Shown here piece by piece: positions 42,108 through 51,880 of a DNA stretch of 64,000 bases. Position numbers and translations under genes: made by a program. The notes under the pieces are model-generated. The model did no database searches. It was given only the letters and a program-made list of their open reading frames with translations, and had not been told where the DNA came from. Source of the stretch: G965220305 sp965220305 (GTDB lineage: Bacteria > Chloroflexota > Dehalococcoidia > Lucifugimonadales > UBA3495); the NCBI GenBank assembly GCA_965220305.1, contig OZ244817.1, positions 3,162,001 through 3,226,000 on the forward strand, given 5' to 3'. Each line of letters opens with the position of its first letter. Position 1 is the first letter of the stretch.

Positions 42108-43262
42108 ATGAAGTTTGGCATGTTTTATGAATTGCAGATGCCCAAACCCTGGTCGGCCAACGCCGAGTACGATACCTTATGGCACGCCATCGATCAGGTG
42201 AGCTACGCCGAGGAGATGGGGTTCGAGCGGGTATGGTTGGTTGAACACCACTTCCTTACAGAGTTTGCCCATTCCAGCGCGCCGGAAGTGACCCTGGCCA
42301 TCATGGCGGAGCGTACCTCGCAGATGCGGCTGGGGTTCGGTGTGGTGCTGGCGCCGGTGCACCACCCTCTCCACGTGGCCGCCCGCACCGCCACCCTGGA
42401 CATCTTCAGCAACGGGCGGGTGGACGTGGGCGTCGGTCGCACCAAGGGCCCCTATCAGATAACCCCCTTCGGCACCGACGTTTCCCAGACCCAGAGCATG
42501 ATGGTGGAAACCCTGGAATGCTTGACCGGCATGTGGACCCAGGATGTCTTCTCCCACGAGGGTGAAAACTGGAGCATTCCCCCTCGGGAGGTGATCCCCA
42601 AGCCCCTACAGAAGCCCCACCCGCCCCTGTGGATGGCCTGCACCCAGGAGGACACTTTCCGCATGGCCGGGGAGTTGGGCCTGGGATGCCTAGTGAACAC
42701 CCTGGGGGGAACTGACAAGACCCGGGGACTTGTAAATACCTATTTCGACGCGGTGGAACGGGCCAACCCGGTGGGCAAATTCATCAACAAGCAGGTGGTT
42801 GCCTCTACCATCGGTTTCTGCGACGAGAAGGACCAGCGGGCCCGGGAGAAGGGCGCCGAGGTGGCCGGTTGGTACTTGAACCAGAGCAGGCAGCGTTTCA
42901 CCCTGGAATGGAGCGGCGTTGACCCGGCCCTGGTGCCCGCCGAGTACCAGTTTTACGTCCAGGGCGGCGCGGTGCGCGGCGGCGGGCCGTCGGCGGACCC
43001 GCAACAGCAGAAGCCTCCCACCCCGGATGAGCTACTGGCCGGTGGGGGATATTGCGTGGGCGACCCGGAGGCCTGCATTCGGGTAATCGAAGAGTTCGAG
43101 TCAATGGGCGTGGACGAGATTATGCCCATTTTCCAGGCGGGCTACGCCACCCACGAAGAGGTAATGAACTCAATCAGGCTCTTCGGCAAGTACGTCATTC
43201 CCCACTTCAGGGAGAAGGAGAAACGAGGGAAAACGGCGGGACCGTCGGTGGCCTTGGAATAG
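42108..43262 (+). CDS. LLM class flavin-dependent oxidoreductase
   Basis: A 384-residue luciferase-like barrel enzyme, ATG after AAGGGGAG. Signature elements: YAEEMGFERVWLVEHHF, APVHHPLHVAARTATLDI, NGRVDVGVGRTKGP and the C-terminal GGGYCVGDPEACIRVIEEFE. It uses reduced flavin (FMN or F420) to oxidise or reduce an unknown substrate. Such genes are strongly expanded in SAR202-like genomes for attack on recalcitrant organics (established for the group; applied here by inference). Confidence 0.92.
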   Translation: MKFGMFYELQMPKPWSANAEYDTLWHAIDQVSYAEEMGFERVWLVEHHFLTEFAHSSAPEVTLAIMAERTSQMRLGFGVVLAPVHHPLHVAARTATLDIFSNGRVDVGVGRTKGPYQITPFGTDVSQTQSMMVETLECLTGMWTQDVFSHEGENWSIPPREVIPKPLQKPHPPLWMACTQEDTFRMAGELGLGCLVNTLGGTDKTRGLVNTYFDAVERANPVGKFINKQVVASTIGFCDEKDQRAREKGAEVAGWYLNQSRQRFTLEWSGVDPALVPAEYQFYVQGGAVRGGGPSADPQQQKPPTPDELLAGGGYCVGDPEACIRVIEEFESMGVDEIMPIFQAGYATHEEVMNSIRLFGKYVIPHFREKEKRGKTAGPSVALE

Positions 43263-43314
43263 AAGTTATCCTATTACTACATCCCAACAATGGATGGCGT
43301 GATTATCTTCAAGT

Positions 43315-43665
43315 TTGTTTAAGGCTGATGAAAAGCTATACCTGGTCCTGTTCGTTCTGCTGGTGGTAAGTCTTACCGGCTTGGTCGTCTGGTATGAGGT
43401 ATTTTATGATACCGGCGACACCTGGCCGGAAACTATTAAATCCATCGGACAGGGCATAGGCGCAGCGGTTGCAGTAGCGATTACAATTCTCGCCATGTTG
43501 GAGCTTGCCATGTTAATTTCCGAGAGATACAAAGCAAAGCGGTTTGCAGAGGGTAGGGCCGAAGGCAGAGGGGAAGAGTGGAAGAGGTGGTCCGAGTGGA
43601 ACAGTCGGCGCATGGCGGCGGAAGCCAGGGGAGAAAAATTTGAAGAGCCGCCCCCGTCCCGGTAG
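43315..43665 (+). CDS. Small membrane protein, unknown function
   Basis: 116 residues, TTG start at 43315 (no better start in frame). Two membrane segments (LVLFVLLVVSLTGLVVWYEV and AVAVAITILAMLELAMLI) precede a charged tail with GRAEGRGEEWKRWSEWNSRR. This two-helix plus basic-acidic tail type is common in Chloroflexota and is unassigned. Confidence 0.6.
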   Translation: MFKADEKLYLVLFVLLVVSLTGLVVWYEVFYDTGDTWPETIKSIGQGIGAAVAVAITILAMLELAMLISERYKAKRFAEGRAEGRGEEWKRWSEWNSRRMAAEARGEKFEEPPPSR

Positions 43666-43743
43666 AGCAGGTTTCCCTGCCCCCTACATCCGAAGGGAAT
43701 CTCGCGAGTCTGGTCTGAATTCATTGGGTGATTGGAGGAATTT

Positions 43744-44538
43744 ATGAGCTTGGATGTTTTTGATGTAGCCGGCCAGAAGGTGCTGCTGACCGGCGCTGGT
43801 CGAGGTATCGGCAAGGGGATAGCCCTAGCATTCGCCGAGGCTGGGGCCGATGTGGCGGTGACGGGTCTGACGCCCACCGGGGTCAATCGGGTGGCGGAAG
43901 AGGTGCGGGCCCTGGGCCGCGCGGCCCTGCCCCTTACCGGCGATGCCACCAAGGCAGCCGACATGGACCACATAGCCCAGCAGGTGCTGTCCGAGTTTGG
44001 GCACGTGGATACCCTGGTGAATTGTGTTGGCGACGCCATCCGTAAACCTGTGGTCAAGCTGCCCGGCGGTACCCTGGAAGGCATGACCGAGGAGGAATGG
44101 CATTTCATCGTTGACATAAACCTTACCGAAGCCTTCCAGGGGTGTCGAGCGTTGGGTTCCCACCTGTTGGAGCGGGGACAGGGCAGCGTCATCAACATCT
44201 CCGGTTGGGCCTCCTTCCGCGGTCGCCCGGAGTCGGCGGCTTACGACGCGGCCAAAGCGGGCGTGATGCGCTTCACCGAGTGCTTGGCCCAGGAGTGGGC
44301 CCCCCACGGAGTGCGGGTCAATGCCGTCGCCCCCGGTAGCTTCCCCGACCCGGAGCAAATGTCCGCCGAGGCCTACCAGGGCCGGGACGAGAACGCCAAG
44401 GGCCAGGTGCCCCTGGGTCGAGTGGGTCGCCTGAAGGAAGTTGGCTACCTGGCGGTGTTCCTGGCGTCGCCGGCGGCGTCTTACGTTACCGGCCAGACTT
44501 GGGCGGTGGACGGCGGCGTCAGCATCAAGCATCCTTAG
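43744..44538 (+). CDS. Short-chain dehydrogenase/reductase
   Basis: A 264-residue classical SDR; ATG at 43744 after GGAGGA. The cofactor loop is TGAGRGIG, the catalytic residues lie in NISGWAS and YDAAKAG, and the C-terminus VTGQTWAVDGG is standard. NAD(P)-dependent oxidation or reduction of an alcohol or ketone; substrate unknown. Confidence 0.93.
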   Translation: MSLDVFDVAGQKVLLTGAGRGIGKGIALAFAEAGADVAVTGLTPTGVNRVAEEVRALGRAALPLTGDATKAADMDHIAQQVLSEFGHVDTLVNCVGDAIRKPVVKLPGGTLEGMTEEEWHFIVDINLTEAFQGCRALGSHLLERGQGSVINISGWASFRGRPESAAYDAAKAGVMRFTECLAQEWAPHGVRVNAVAPGSFPDPEQMSAEAYQGRDENAKGQVPLGRVGRLKEVGYLAVFLASPAASYVTGQTWAVDGGVSIKHP

Positions 44539-44740
44539 AGCACAGGTAGAAAGCGGCTTTCCCCTTGAGGGATAGGTTGGGAAGGGGGCGAATCCCTGGA
44601 GCGCCCTTGGAGACCCTCCAAGGGAACGGCCCCCACGCTAACTTAGCCCAAACATCGGAGACTTTTAGACGCCCTCTTTGGGGCTGGCCGACTGCGGTGG
44701 GTGGCCCTGGGAATATACGTAGCTTTCAGAGGTCCCTGCC

Positions 44741-46360
44741 ATGACTATGAACTATCCGCTCTTGGTGCCCCGGATTCTGGAGCGGGCCAAGACCATGTTC
44801 CCAGACAAGGAAATCGTCACCCACCTTGGGGACGGTACGCACCGCTATACCTACCGGGACCTGGCGGCCCGGGTGGCCCGGCTCTCCAACGTCCTTTCGG
44901 GGTTGGGAGTAGGCCAGGGCGATCGGGTGGGCACCTTTGCCTGGAACACCTACCGCCACTTGGAAGCCTACTTCGCGCCTCCGGCCATCGGCGCTGTCGT
45001 CCATACCGTTAACATCCGACTGGCCGCCGATGACGTAATATATATCATCAACCACGCGGGAGATAAGGTGCTGCTGGTAGACCCGGACCTGGTCCCCATC
45101 ATTGAGGAATTGGCGCCCAAGCTGGAATCGGTGGAGCACTTTATCATCTTGTCGGAAGCATCCAATTTTTCCACCACTTTGCCGTCGGCCCACAGCTATG
45201 AAGACCTGTTGGCCGCGGCTTCGGACGAGCACCAGCCGGCGCTGCTGGACGAGTATTCGCCGGTGGGCCTCTGCTACACTTCGGCTACTACCGGACTTCC
45301 CAAGGGGGTCATGTACACCCATCGGGGAGTGTTCCTACACTCCATGGCCGAATGCATGGCCGACACCCTCGCCCTGACCGAAAGGGATGTGGTAATGGCG
45401 GTGGTCCCCATGTTCCATGCCAACTGTTGGGGACTGCCCTATTCCTCCGCCTTTGCCGGAGCGACCCAGGTGCTGCCCGGCGTCCGACCTGGGCCCGAGG
45501 TTATCTGCCAACTGGTGCACCGCGAGCGGGTAACCTTCAGCGCCGGAGTTCCCACCATCTGGATTGGGGTCATGGATTACCTGGAACGTTCCGGGGAGAG
45601 CTACGACTTCTCCAGCCTGCGCGAAGTGATTAGCGGCGGCTCCGCCGTCCCTCCCAGCCTGATACAAAACTACCAGGACAAGCTGGGAATTACCATAAGC
45701 CACGCCTATGGTATGACCGAGACGACGCCACTGGTGGCGGTGAACCGGCTGAAGAGCAACCTGCGGGGGGCATCGGAAGAAGAGAAGCTGGAAATAGCCG
45801 GTAAGCAGGGCCTGGTGGTGGGCGGCCTGGAAATGAAGCTGGTGGACGAGCAGGGGCAGGAACTGCCCTGGGACGGCCACCAGCGGGGAGAGCTGTTTTT
45901 CCGGGGGCCCTGGGTGGCCCGGGAATATTTCAACGATGACCGTAGCCAGGAAACCTTCGTCGACGGCTGGTACCACAGCGGGGACATCGCTTCTATTGAT
46001 CCGGATGGCTATATCCAAATAGCCGACCGGGTGAAGGACATGGTGAAAAGCGGCGGTGAGTGGATATCCTCGGTGGACCTGGAAACGGCCATTATTGCCC
46101 ATCCCCAGGTGCTGGAGGCCGCGGTTATCGCTGTCCCCCATCCAACCTGGCAGGAAAGGCCGCTGGCCTGCGTGGTACCCCGGGAGGGGTCCCGACAGAC
46201 CTTGGACCGGGAGCAAATCCTGGACTTCATCCGCGACAAGTTCGCCCGCTGGTGGATGCCTGACGACGTGGTCTTTCTGGACGACCTTCCCAAAACCAGC
46301 GTAGGAAAATTCGACAAGAAAGTGCTGAGGGAGCGGTTCCAGGACTACCTGACAGGCTAG
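44741..46360 (+). CDS. Fatty acid/medium-chain acyl-CoA ligase
   Basis: A 539-residue ANL-superfamily ligase. The P-loop is YTSATTGLPKGV, AYGMTETTPL is the A5 motif, WYHSGDIASID the A7 motif, and SVGKFDKKVLRE carries the catalytic Lys of A10. It activates a carboxylic acid to its CoA thioester with ATP. It resembles the AlkK/long-chain acyl-CoA synthetase group. It probably feeds the CoA-dependent degradation suggested by the other genes. Confidence 0.93.
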   Translation: MTMNYPLLVPRILERAKTMFPDKEIVTHLGDGTHRYTYRDLAARVARLSNVLSGLGVGQGDRVGTFAWNTYRHLEAYFAPPAIGAVVHTVNIRLAADDVIYIINHAGDKVLLVDPDLVPIIEELAPKLESVEHFIILSEASNFSTTLPSAHSYEDLLAAASDEHQPALLDEYSPVGLCYTSATTGLPKGVMYTHRGVFLHSMAECMADTLALTERDVVMAVVPMFHANCWGLPYSSAFAGATQVLPGVRPGPEVICQLVHRERVTFSAGVPTIWIGVMDYLERSGESYDFSSLREVISGGSAVPPSLIQNYQDKLGITISHAYGMTETTPLVAVNRLKSNLRGASEEEKLEIAGKQGLVVGGLEMKLVDEQGQELPWDGHQRGELFFRGPWVAREYFNDDRSQETFVDGWYHSGDIASIDPDGYIQIADRVKDMVKSGGEWISSVDLETAIIAHPQVLEAAVIAVPHPTWQERPLACVVPREGSRQTLDREQILDFIRDKFARWWMPDDVVFLDDLPKTSVGKFDKKVLRERFQDYLTG

Positions 46361-46538
46361 TCCCCGTTCCTTTCCCAAACAGGTTGCCCTGGTAACTTCT
46401 GCCCAGAGCGTGAGCCACGGCCCTAGCTGACCGTGCCAGTGAGCAAGCCCTTCTTGACTCGCCAACCGGCCAATTCTGTTGCCTTCCTTAGGGACGGCCC
46501 GCTCAATTCTCTACCTGCCCTACTGACGGAGGATAAAC

Positions 46539-49500
46539 TTGACCTTTCTCACGGCCCTGGCACTCAGCCGCCGCTCCGTTACCCTCCTGGCCTTCGTGCT
46601 GGTTCTGGTGGCTGGGGTCATCGTCTATCGTAACCTTGAAAGGGAACTGTTCCCTGAAATTGAGTTCCCCAACATAACGATTCTCACCGCCTACCCTTCG
46701 GCTGACCCGGAGACTGTCGAAAGGGATGTGACCGAGCCCATCGAAGAAGCCATCGAAGGCATGGCTGGGTTGAAGGAGATAGAGTCTACTTCGTCAGAGA
46801 ACGTCTCCATTGTCCTGGCTTCTTTCGAGTTCGGCGAGGACATGGAGGAGGCGAAGCGGGCCATTGAGAGCAGCGTCAACGGCATCGCCTTCCCCGATGA
46901 TGCCAGCGACCCGGTGGTCAGCCGCATCAATAACAACACCTTTCCGGTCCTTCGGCTGAGTGTTGTCAGCGACCGGGACATTCCTTCCCTACAGCGCATT
47001 GTGGAGTCCCTGGTGGTCCCCGAGATAGAGCGGATTGATGGGGTATTCCAGGTGAATGCGGTGGGCAAGTCCGAGGAACAGGTAAAGGTGGTGGTGGACA
47101 CCGGAAGGTTGGAAGACCTGGGCCTGTCCTTGCAACAGGTCTCCGAGGCCATCCGGAACAACAACGCCAGCTTTCCCGCCGGTCGGATAGACCAGAGCGG
47201 GCGGAGCTTCGCCGTGCGGGCGACCCACGAGTTTGGGTCTCTGGAAGACATTCGGAATCTGACCATCGGTTTTGAAACCCCGTCCGCCGATGCGGGAGCC
47301 GGTCCCAATTCCGGGCCGCTTCTGGACCGTCCCATTCTACTGCGGCAGGTGGCCGAAGTTACGCTGAGCACCGCCGATGCCGGGAGCATCTCCCGCGTCA
47401 ACGGCAAACCCAGCCTGAATATTGATGTAGTCAAAGACCCGGACGCCAACACCGTGGACGTGACCTCGGGTGTGGTGGCCGCCCTGGACGAGATCCAAGG
47501 TCTGCCGCCGGACGTGGCTATCATGGAGCTCTCCAACGACGGGCCGGAGGTGGAGAAACAGCTTTCCAACCTGTTGCGCGAGGGTCTTCTGGGGTTCCTT
47601 TTTGCCATCCTCGCCGTGTTCGTGTTCCTCCTTAACACCCGGCCTTCTCCCCTGCGGGGAATCATCCTAACCCTTCGTCCCACCACCATCATCGGCATTT
47701 CCATACCACTGAGCATCTTGACCGGCGTCCTGGTCATGGGCCTTTCCGGGTTATCCCTGAATTTCATGAGCCTGGCGGGACTTGCCATCGCCATCGGAAG
47801 AGTGGTGGATGACAGCATTGTGGTGCTGGAGAACATCTATCGTCACCTGCAAAGTGGGGAGGGCCGGGCTGAAGTTGTCCTGATGTCCACCCGAGAAGTG
47901 GGGCCGGCTATCGTGTCCTCAACTTTGACCACGGTAGTGGTCTTTATTCCCCTGGCCTTTATTCAGGGACTGGTGGGTGAATTCTTCACGCCCTTCGCCC
48001 TGGCGGTCAGCTTTGCCCTGGTGGCTTCCACCCTGGTGGCGTTGACCGCTGTGCCGGTCTTGGGCACGCTGCTGCTCCGACCTGGTGACTTCCCGGATGA
48101 AGATGTTGCCGGCGGAAACGGGGAGGGGAACAGGTCGCGGGACACCTGGTTGCAGCGGGCCTACACCCCGGTGCTTTACTGGACGCTGAGGCACAAGATA
48201 GCCACCATGCTCTTTGCCCTGGCTACCCTGTCCGGAATTCTGCTGGTCCTGATTGTGCCCATTACCCTGTTTCCGGCGGGCGCCCCCACGTACCTTACTA
48301 TTGATGTGGAACTGCCCACCGGCTCCGCCATTAGCCGCACCTTTGAGCAGGTGCTGTTGGTGGAAGAAGTGCTGGCCGGCTTTGAAGAAGAGGGCCACGT
48401 TGAACTTTACCAGGTGAATCTGGGTCGTTCCTCTGACGAATTTGGGTCGGGGTCAGCCACCGGAGGGTTTCGGCAGGCCGGTTTCCTGGTCAAACTGTCC
48501 GAAGAAGTCCCAGAAGACATTGCCGACCTGGTACGCTCCCGGATGCCCTCAAACGACGGAGTGGACATTACCGTTACCGAGATTGTCGGTGGTCCACCAG
48601 CCGATGATTTGGAAATAAAACTCACCGGCAGCAACTTCACGGCCGTCTCCGCCACTGCCCGGGACCTGGAAAGCCGGCTAAATGCCATCGACGGCATCAT
48701 AAACGTAGCCAGCGACGTTTCCGAGGCCCGTCAGGAACTGACAATAAATGTGGACCCAGCAATTGCCGCCGAGTTTGGGTTGAACGCCGCTCTGGTGGGA
48801 CAGCAGGTCAACCAGTTTATCGTGGGCCGATCGGTGACCGAGGTTGAACTGGAAGAGATCACCATGGACGTGGTGGTCCAGGGACGTCCGGAAGAGGTGG
48901 ACAATATCGACAAGCTCAAGGACCTGGGTATCGATGGGCCTTCCGGCGCAGTGAAACTTGGTTCCATCAGCAATATTACTATTGAGGAAGGGCCGGTCAG
49001 CATCAGCCGTTTTGACTTGGAACGCGCCGCCAGCATCAGCGGCGTCATTACCGCCCAGGATACGGCGGCCGTCAACCGCCAGGTGAATAGCGCGATCGCC
49101 GGTCTGGATACTCCGCCCGGAGTGCAGATTAAGACCGGGGGAATCTTCGAGCAGATTTCCGAGGGCTTTCAGGACGTGGGACTGGCAATGGCGGTAGGGG
49201 TAGCCCTGGTCTATCTGGTGATGGTGGCTACCTTGGGTTCCCTGCGCAATCCCCTCATCATCGTCCTCAGTTTGCCCTTGGCGGTGGTGGGAGCCCTGTC
49301 GGCCCTGGCGATTACCGAGCGTACTCTAAGCCTTTCGGCATTGATGGGGTTCCTGCTGCTGATTGGCGTGGTGGTCACCAACGCCATCGTGCTCATCACC
49401 TTCGTGGAACAGCTTCGCCAGGAAGGCAGAGGGGTGTTCGATGCCCTCATCGAGGGAGGCCGTACCCGGGTGCGTCCCATTTTGATGACTGCCTTCACCA

Positions 49501-49730
49501 CCACCTTCGCCCTGCTGCCGCTGGCGGTTTCTTCTGAGGATGACAGCGGTATTATTGGCGCCGAGTTGGCTACGGTAGTAATTGGGGGGCTAATCAGCTC
49601 CACTTTCTTGACCCTGATTGCGGTGCCGGTCATCTACAGTATTTTCCACGAGGGCATACCCAACCTGCCCGGGAATATCGCGGCGGCGGTGCGGCGGCTC
49701 CGGTCGCCCGCCCCAAATGTGCCCGGATGA
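46539..49730 (+). CDS. RND-family efflux permease (AcrB/MdtB-like)
   Basis: A 1063-residue inner-membrane pump, TTG start at 46539 after GGAGG. The usual duplicated layout is seen: membrane helix, large extracytoplasmic loop, six helices, then the same again. The proton-relay Asp pair is present in GRVVDDSIVVLENIY. The start ALALSRRSVTLLAFVLVLVA and the EREEFPE-like segment NLERELFPEIEFPNI are typical. It is followed by its adaptor. No outer-membrane channel gene is near. Confidence 0.93.
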   Translation: MTFLTALALSRRSVTLLAFVLVLVAGVIVYRNLERELFPEIEFPNITILTAYPSADPETVERDVTEPIEEAIEGMAGLKEIESTSSENVSIVLASFEFGEDMEEAKRAIESSVNGIAFPDDASDPVVSRINNNTFPVLRLSVVSDRDIPSLQRIVESLVVPEIERIDGVFQVNAVGKSEEQVKVVVDTGRLEDLGLSLQQVSEAIRNNNASFPAGRIDQSGRSFAVRATHEFGSLEDIRNLTIGFETPSADAGAGPNSGPLLDRPILLRQVAEVTLSTADAGSISRVNGKPSLNIDVVKDPDANTVDVTSGVVAALDEIQGLPPDVAIMELSNDGPEVEKQLSNLLREGLLGFLFAILAVFVFLLNTRPSPLRGIILTLRPTTIIGISIPLSILTGVLVMGLSGLSLNFMSLAGLAIAIGRVVDDSIVVLENIYRHLQSGEGRAEVVLMSTREVGPAIVSSTLTTVVVFIPLAFIQGLVGEFFTPFALAVSFALVASTLVALTAVPVLGTLLLRPGDFPDEDVAGGNGEGNRSRDTWLQRAYTPVLYWTLRHKIATMLFALATLSGILLVLIVPITLFPAGAPTYLTIDVELPTGSAISRTFEQVLLVEEVLAGFEEEGHVELYQVNLGRSSDEFGSGSATGGFRQAGFLVKLSEEVPEDIADLVRSRMPSNDGVDITVTEIVGGPPADDLEIKLTGSNFTAVSATARDLESRLNAIDGIINVASDVSEARQELTINVDPAIAAEFGLNAALVGQQVNQFIVGRSVTEVELEEITMDVVVQGRPEEVDNIDKLKDLGIDGPSGAVKLGSISNITIEEGPVSISRFDLERAASISGVITAQDTAAVNRQVNSAIAGLDTPPGVQIKTGGIFEQISEGFQDVGLAMAVGVALVYLVMVATLGSLRNPLIIVLSLPLAVVGALSALAITERTLSLSALMGFLLLIGVVVTNAIVLITFVEQLRQEGRGVFDALIEGGRTRVRPILMTAFTTTFALLPLAVSSEDDSGIIGAELATVVIGGLISSTFLTLIAVPVIYSIFHEGIPNLPGNIAAAVRRLRSPAPNVPG

Positions 49731-49813
49731 TCAGCCTGGTGAGATAATCGGCGGCAGCAGCTTTGGATTCCTGGGCCCCGTCACTGGCGGGGCGAGAAGA
49801 GAGGTAATTTTTC

Positions 49814-51748
49814 ATGGCAGTATTCGGGAGCATTGGCAGCTTTCTGAAATCTCGGCAAATGCTTGCCCTTCTGGCTGTGGTGGCCGGAGTGGCAGCCCTG
49901 GGCTACGGGGCCTCAACCCTGGCGGGGGCCTCGGAGATGCCGCCTTCGGAGGCTAGCCTTCAACCTAACACCGGTCTGGAGAGAAGCCTGGCCCAGTCCT
50001 CGGAAATCGCCGTGAAAGGCCGATTGGTGTTTCCCCGGCAGCAACACCTAACCTTCGAGACTCCGGGCGAGGTTGGCGAAGTCCTGGTCCAAGAGGGGCA
50101 CCGAGTGACGGCGGGTCAGGTCCTGGCTCGCCTGGACCGGACCTCCCTCATTGAAATGGAGGAAGCCATCGCCCAGGCGAAACTGGACCGGTTGAGAATT
50201 CGGGAGACCCAGGACCGAGTCCAGAAGAAGTTCAACATCAGCCCCTTGGAAGGCGCCCAGTTCGACGATGCAGTGGCTCACGCCAGGAAGGGACTCAAGG
50301 ATGCCTTGGAGCTACTGGAGGACTTTCATCGGGATCACCAGCGGAAAATCGCTGACGCCACCAAGGCCAAGGCCGATGCGGAATTTGCCCTTTTGGGCAC
50401 CATGTATACGGCGACCCAAGGTCAGCTAGCTCCCCAAAGGTCATCTCTGGAAGCCTTGGCCGACTTCCAGGCGGATTACCAGTGGCAGCTCTCCGAGTCA
50501 GGTAGGAAGAAAACCGATGCTGAAGCGGCCTTGGATGGGGCTGAGGATGCCCTAGCCGGATTCGACATAGAATACCGGGGACAACTTGCCAAAGTCCGTA
50601 GGTTAAAGGCGCAGGCAGAGATAGTCGTTGATAAGGCCGAGGAAGCCCTGGCCAGTTTCGACATAGACTACCGGAAGGAAATCGACAGCGCCCGAATTCG
50701 AGTGGGCCGGGCCGAGGAGGCTTCGATTGAGGCCGATAACTCCTTGACCGCTTTTATCGTTCCCCTTGGCCTTACTCAATCTCTTCACGACATAAGGATA
50801 GAGGATGGGGCTGACCCGGAGGAGATATTGGACTCCCCCCTTGACGATATGCAACGGTTGCGAACGAGGGTGGAAGAAGCTAGGACCAGCCTGGGGCAAG
50901 CCAAGCGTGACCTGGCTGACTTGGAAGGGAACCGGTCGCTAAAACTACGGGAGCGCCAGACAGTGGTGGCCGAAGCTAAGGCGGCGCTGGCGCAAGCCGA
51001 GAAAGACTCGGCAGACTTGGTAGAAAATCGCTCCTTGAGGTTGCAGGAAAGGCAGTCGGTGGTCGAGGAGGCCCGAGCAGCCTTGGCCCAGGCTGAGGAT
51101 GACCTGGCGGACCTGGAGAAGGAGCCGGATAGCTTCCTGTTGCGTAGCCTACAAGCCGCGGTGGAAGCAGACCGGGCCGCGCTGACCCAGGCCGAAATCG
51201 ATCTGACCCGTCTGCTGGAAGGGCCCGACGCCGAGGACCTAGCCGTGCTTCAACAGGGCGTCGCCAATTGGCGGGCGGCGTTGCAGGACCTGTTTGAAGT
51301 GGACTCCCTGGAAGTGGACGTTCTGGAAGCCCGAGACTCTACGGCGGGGGCCCGGCTGGAAGACCTGATGAACGACCTGGAAGGGGCCGTCCTGCGCGCA
51401 CCCTTTGCCGGAATTGTGTCCCTGGTCAACGTGGAGGTTGACGACCGGGTTACTGATGAGTCCCGGGTCATGATTTTGGTTGACCCAACCGTCGTGGAGG
51501 TTGCCGGGATAGTCGACGCTTCCCAGGTCCGCTTGGTCCAACCGGGAGCCGAAGCGAGGATTACCATAGCGTCGGTTCCCGGGCAACAATTGAAGGGTAG
51601 TATTACCTCCGTGGCTGGGGAACCGCGAACCGAACGTGGCGTCGTGAACTACGCCGTAGCCGTTCAGGTCAATTTGCCTCCCGGAGTAGAGGTCCCGTTG
51701 GGCCCCACCGCGGTGTCCGTGCTGGTTGACGCCGTTACGGTGAACTAA
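49814..51748 (+). CDS. RND/HlyD-type periplasmic adaptor with very long coiled coil
   Basis: A 644-residue adaptor, much longer than the usual 350-450. One N-terminal membrane helix (MLALLAVVAGVAALGYGA) is followed by a lipoyl half-motif (GEVGEVLVQEGHRVTAGQ), then about 370 residues of coiled coil with repeated units (ALAGFDIEYRGQLAKVRRLK, ALASFDIDYRKEIDSARI; LADLEGNRSLKLRERQTVV, SADLVENRSLRLQERQSVV). The second lipoyl half (RAPFAGIVSLVNVEVDDRV) and a beta barrel follow. It links the RND permease to an outer partner. Confidence 0.9.
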   Translation: MAVFGSIGSFLKSRQMLALLAVVAGVAALGYGASTLAGASEMPPSEASLQPNTGLERSLAQSSEIAVKGRLVFPRQQHLTFETPGEVGEVLVQEGHRVTAGQVLARLDRTSLIEMEEAIAQAKLDRLRIRETQDRVQKKFNISPLEGAQFDDAVAHARKGLKDALELLEDFHRDHQRKIADATKAKADAEFALLGTMYTATQGQLAPQRSSLEALADFQADYQWQLSESGRKKTDAEAALDGAEDALAGFDIEYRGQLAKVRRLKAQAEIVVDKAEEALASFDIDYRKEIDSARIRVGRAEEASIEADNSLTAFIVPLGLTQSLHDIRIEDGADPEEILDSPLDDMQRLRTRVEEARTSLGQAKRDLADLEGNRSLKLRERQTVVAEAKAALAQAEKDSADLVENRSLRLQERQSVVEEARAALAQAEDDLADLEKEPDSFLLRSLQAAVEADRAALTQAEIDLTRLLEGPDAEDLAVLQQGVANWRAALQDLFEVDSLEVDVLEARDSTAGARLEDLMNDLEGAVLRAPFAGIVSLVNVEVDDRVTDESRVMILVDPTVVEVAGIVDASQVRLVQPGAEARITIASVPGQQLKGSITSVAGEPRTERGVVNYAVAVQVNLPPGVEVPLGPTAVSVLVDAVTVN

Positions 51749-51783
51749 TTGAAGCGCACCGATTAAAGGCTCCCAATCTGAAT

Positions 51784-51820
51784 CGAGAACGGCCCCGCCT
51801 TCACAGCGGGGCCGTTCTCG
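51784..51820 (+). terminator. Strong terminator after the RND operon
   Basis: CGAGAACGGCCCCGC pairs perfectly with GCGGGGCCGTTCTCG and is followed by an AT-rich ATTATTT. Confidence 0.88.
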
Positions 51821-51880
51821 ATTATTTCCCTGCGCCACCCGGGTGCCGGGTGGGTGGTCGCGCATTACCTGGGGAGTGCC

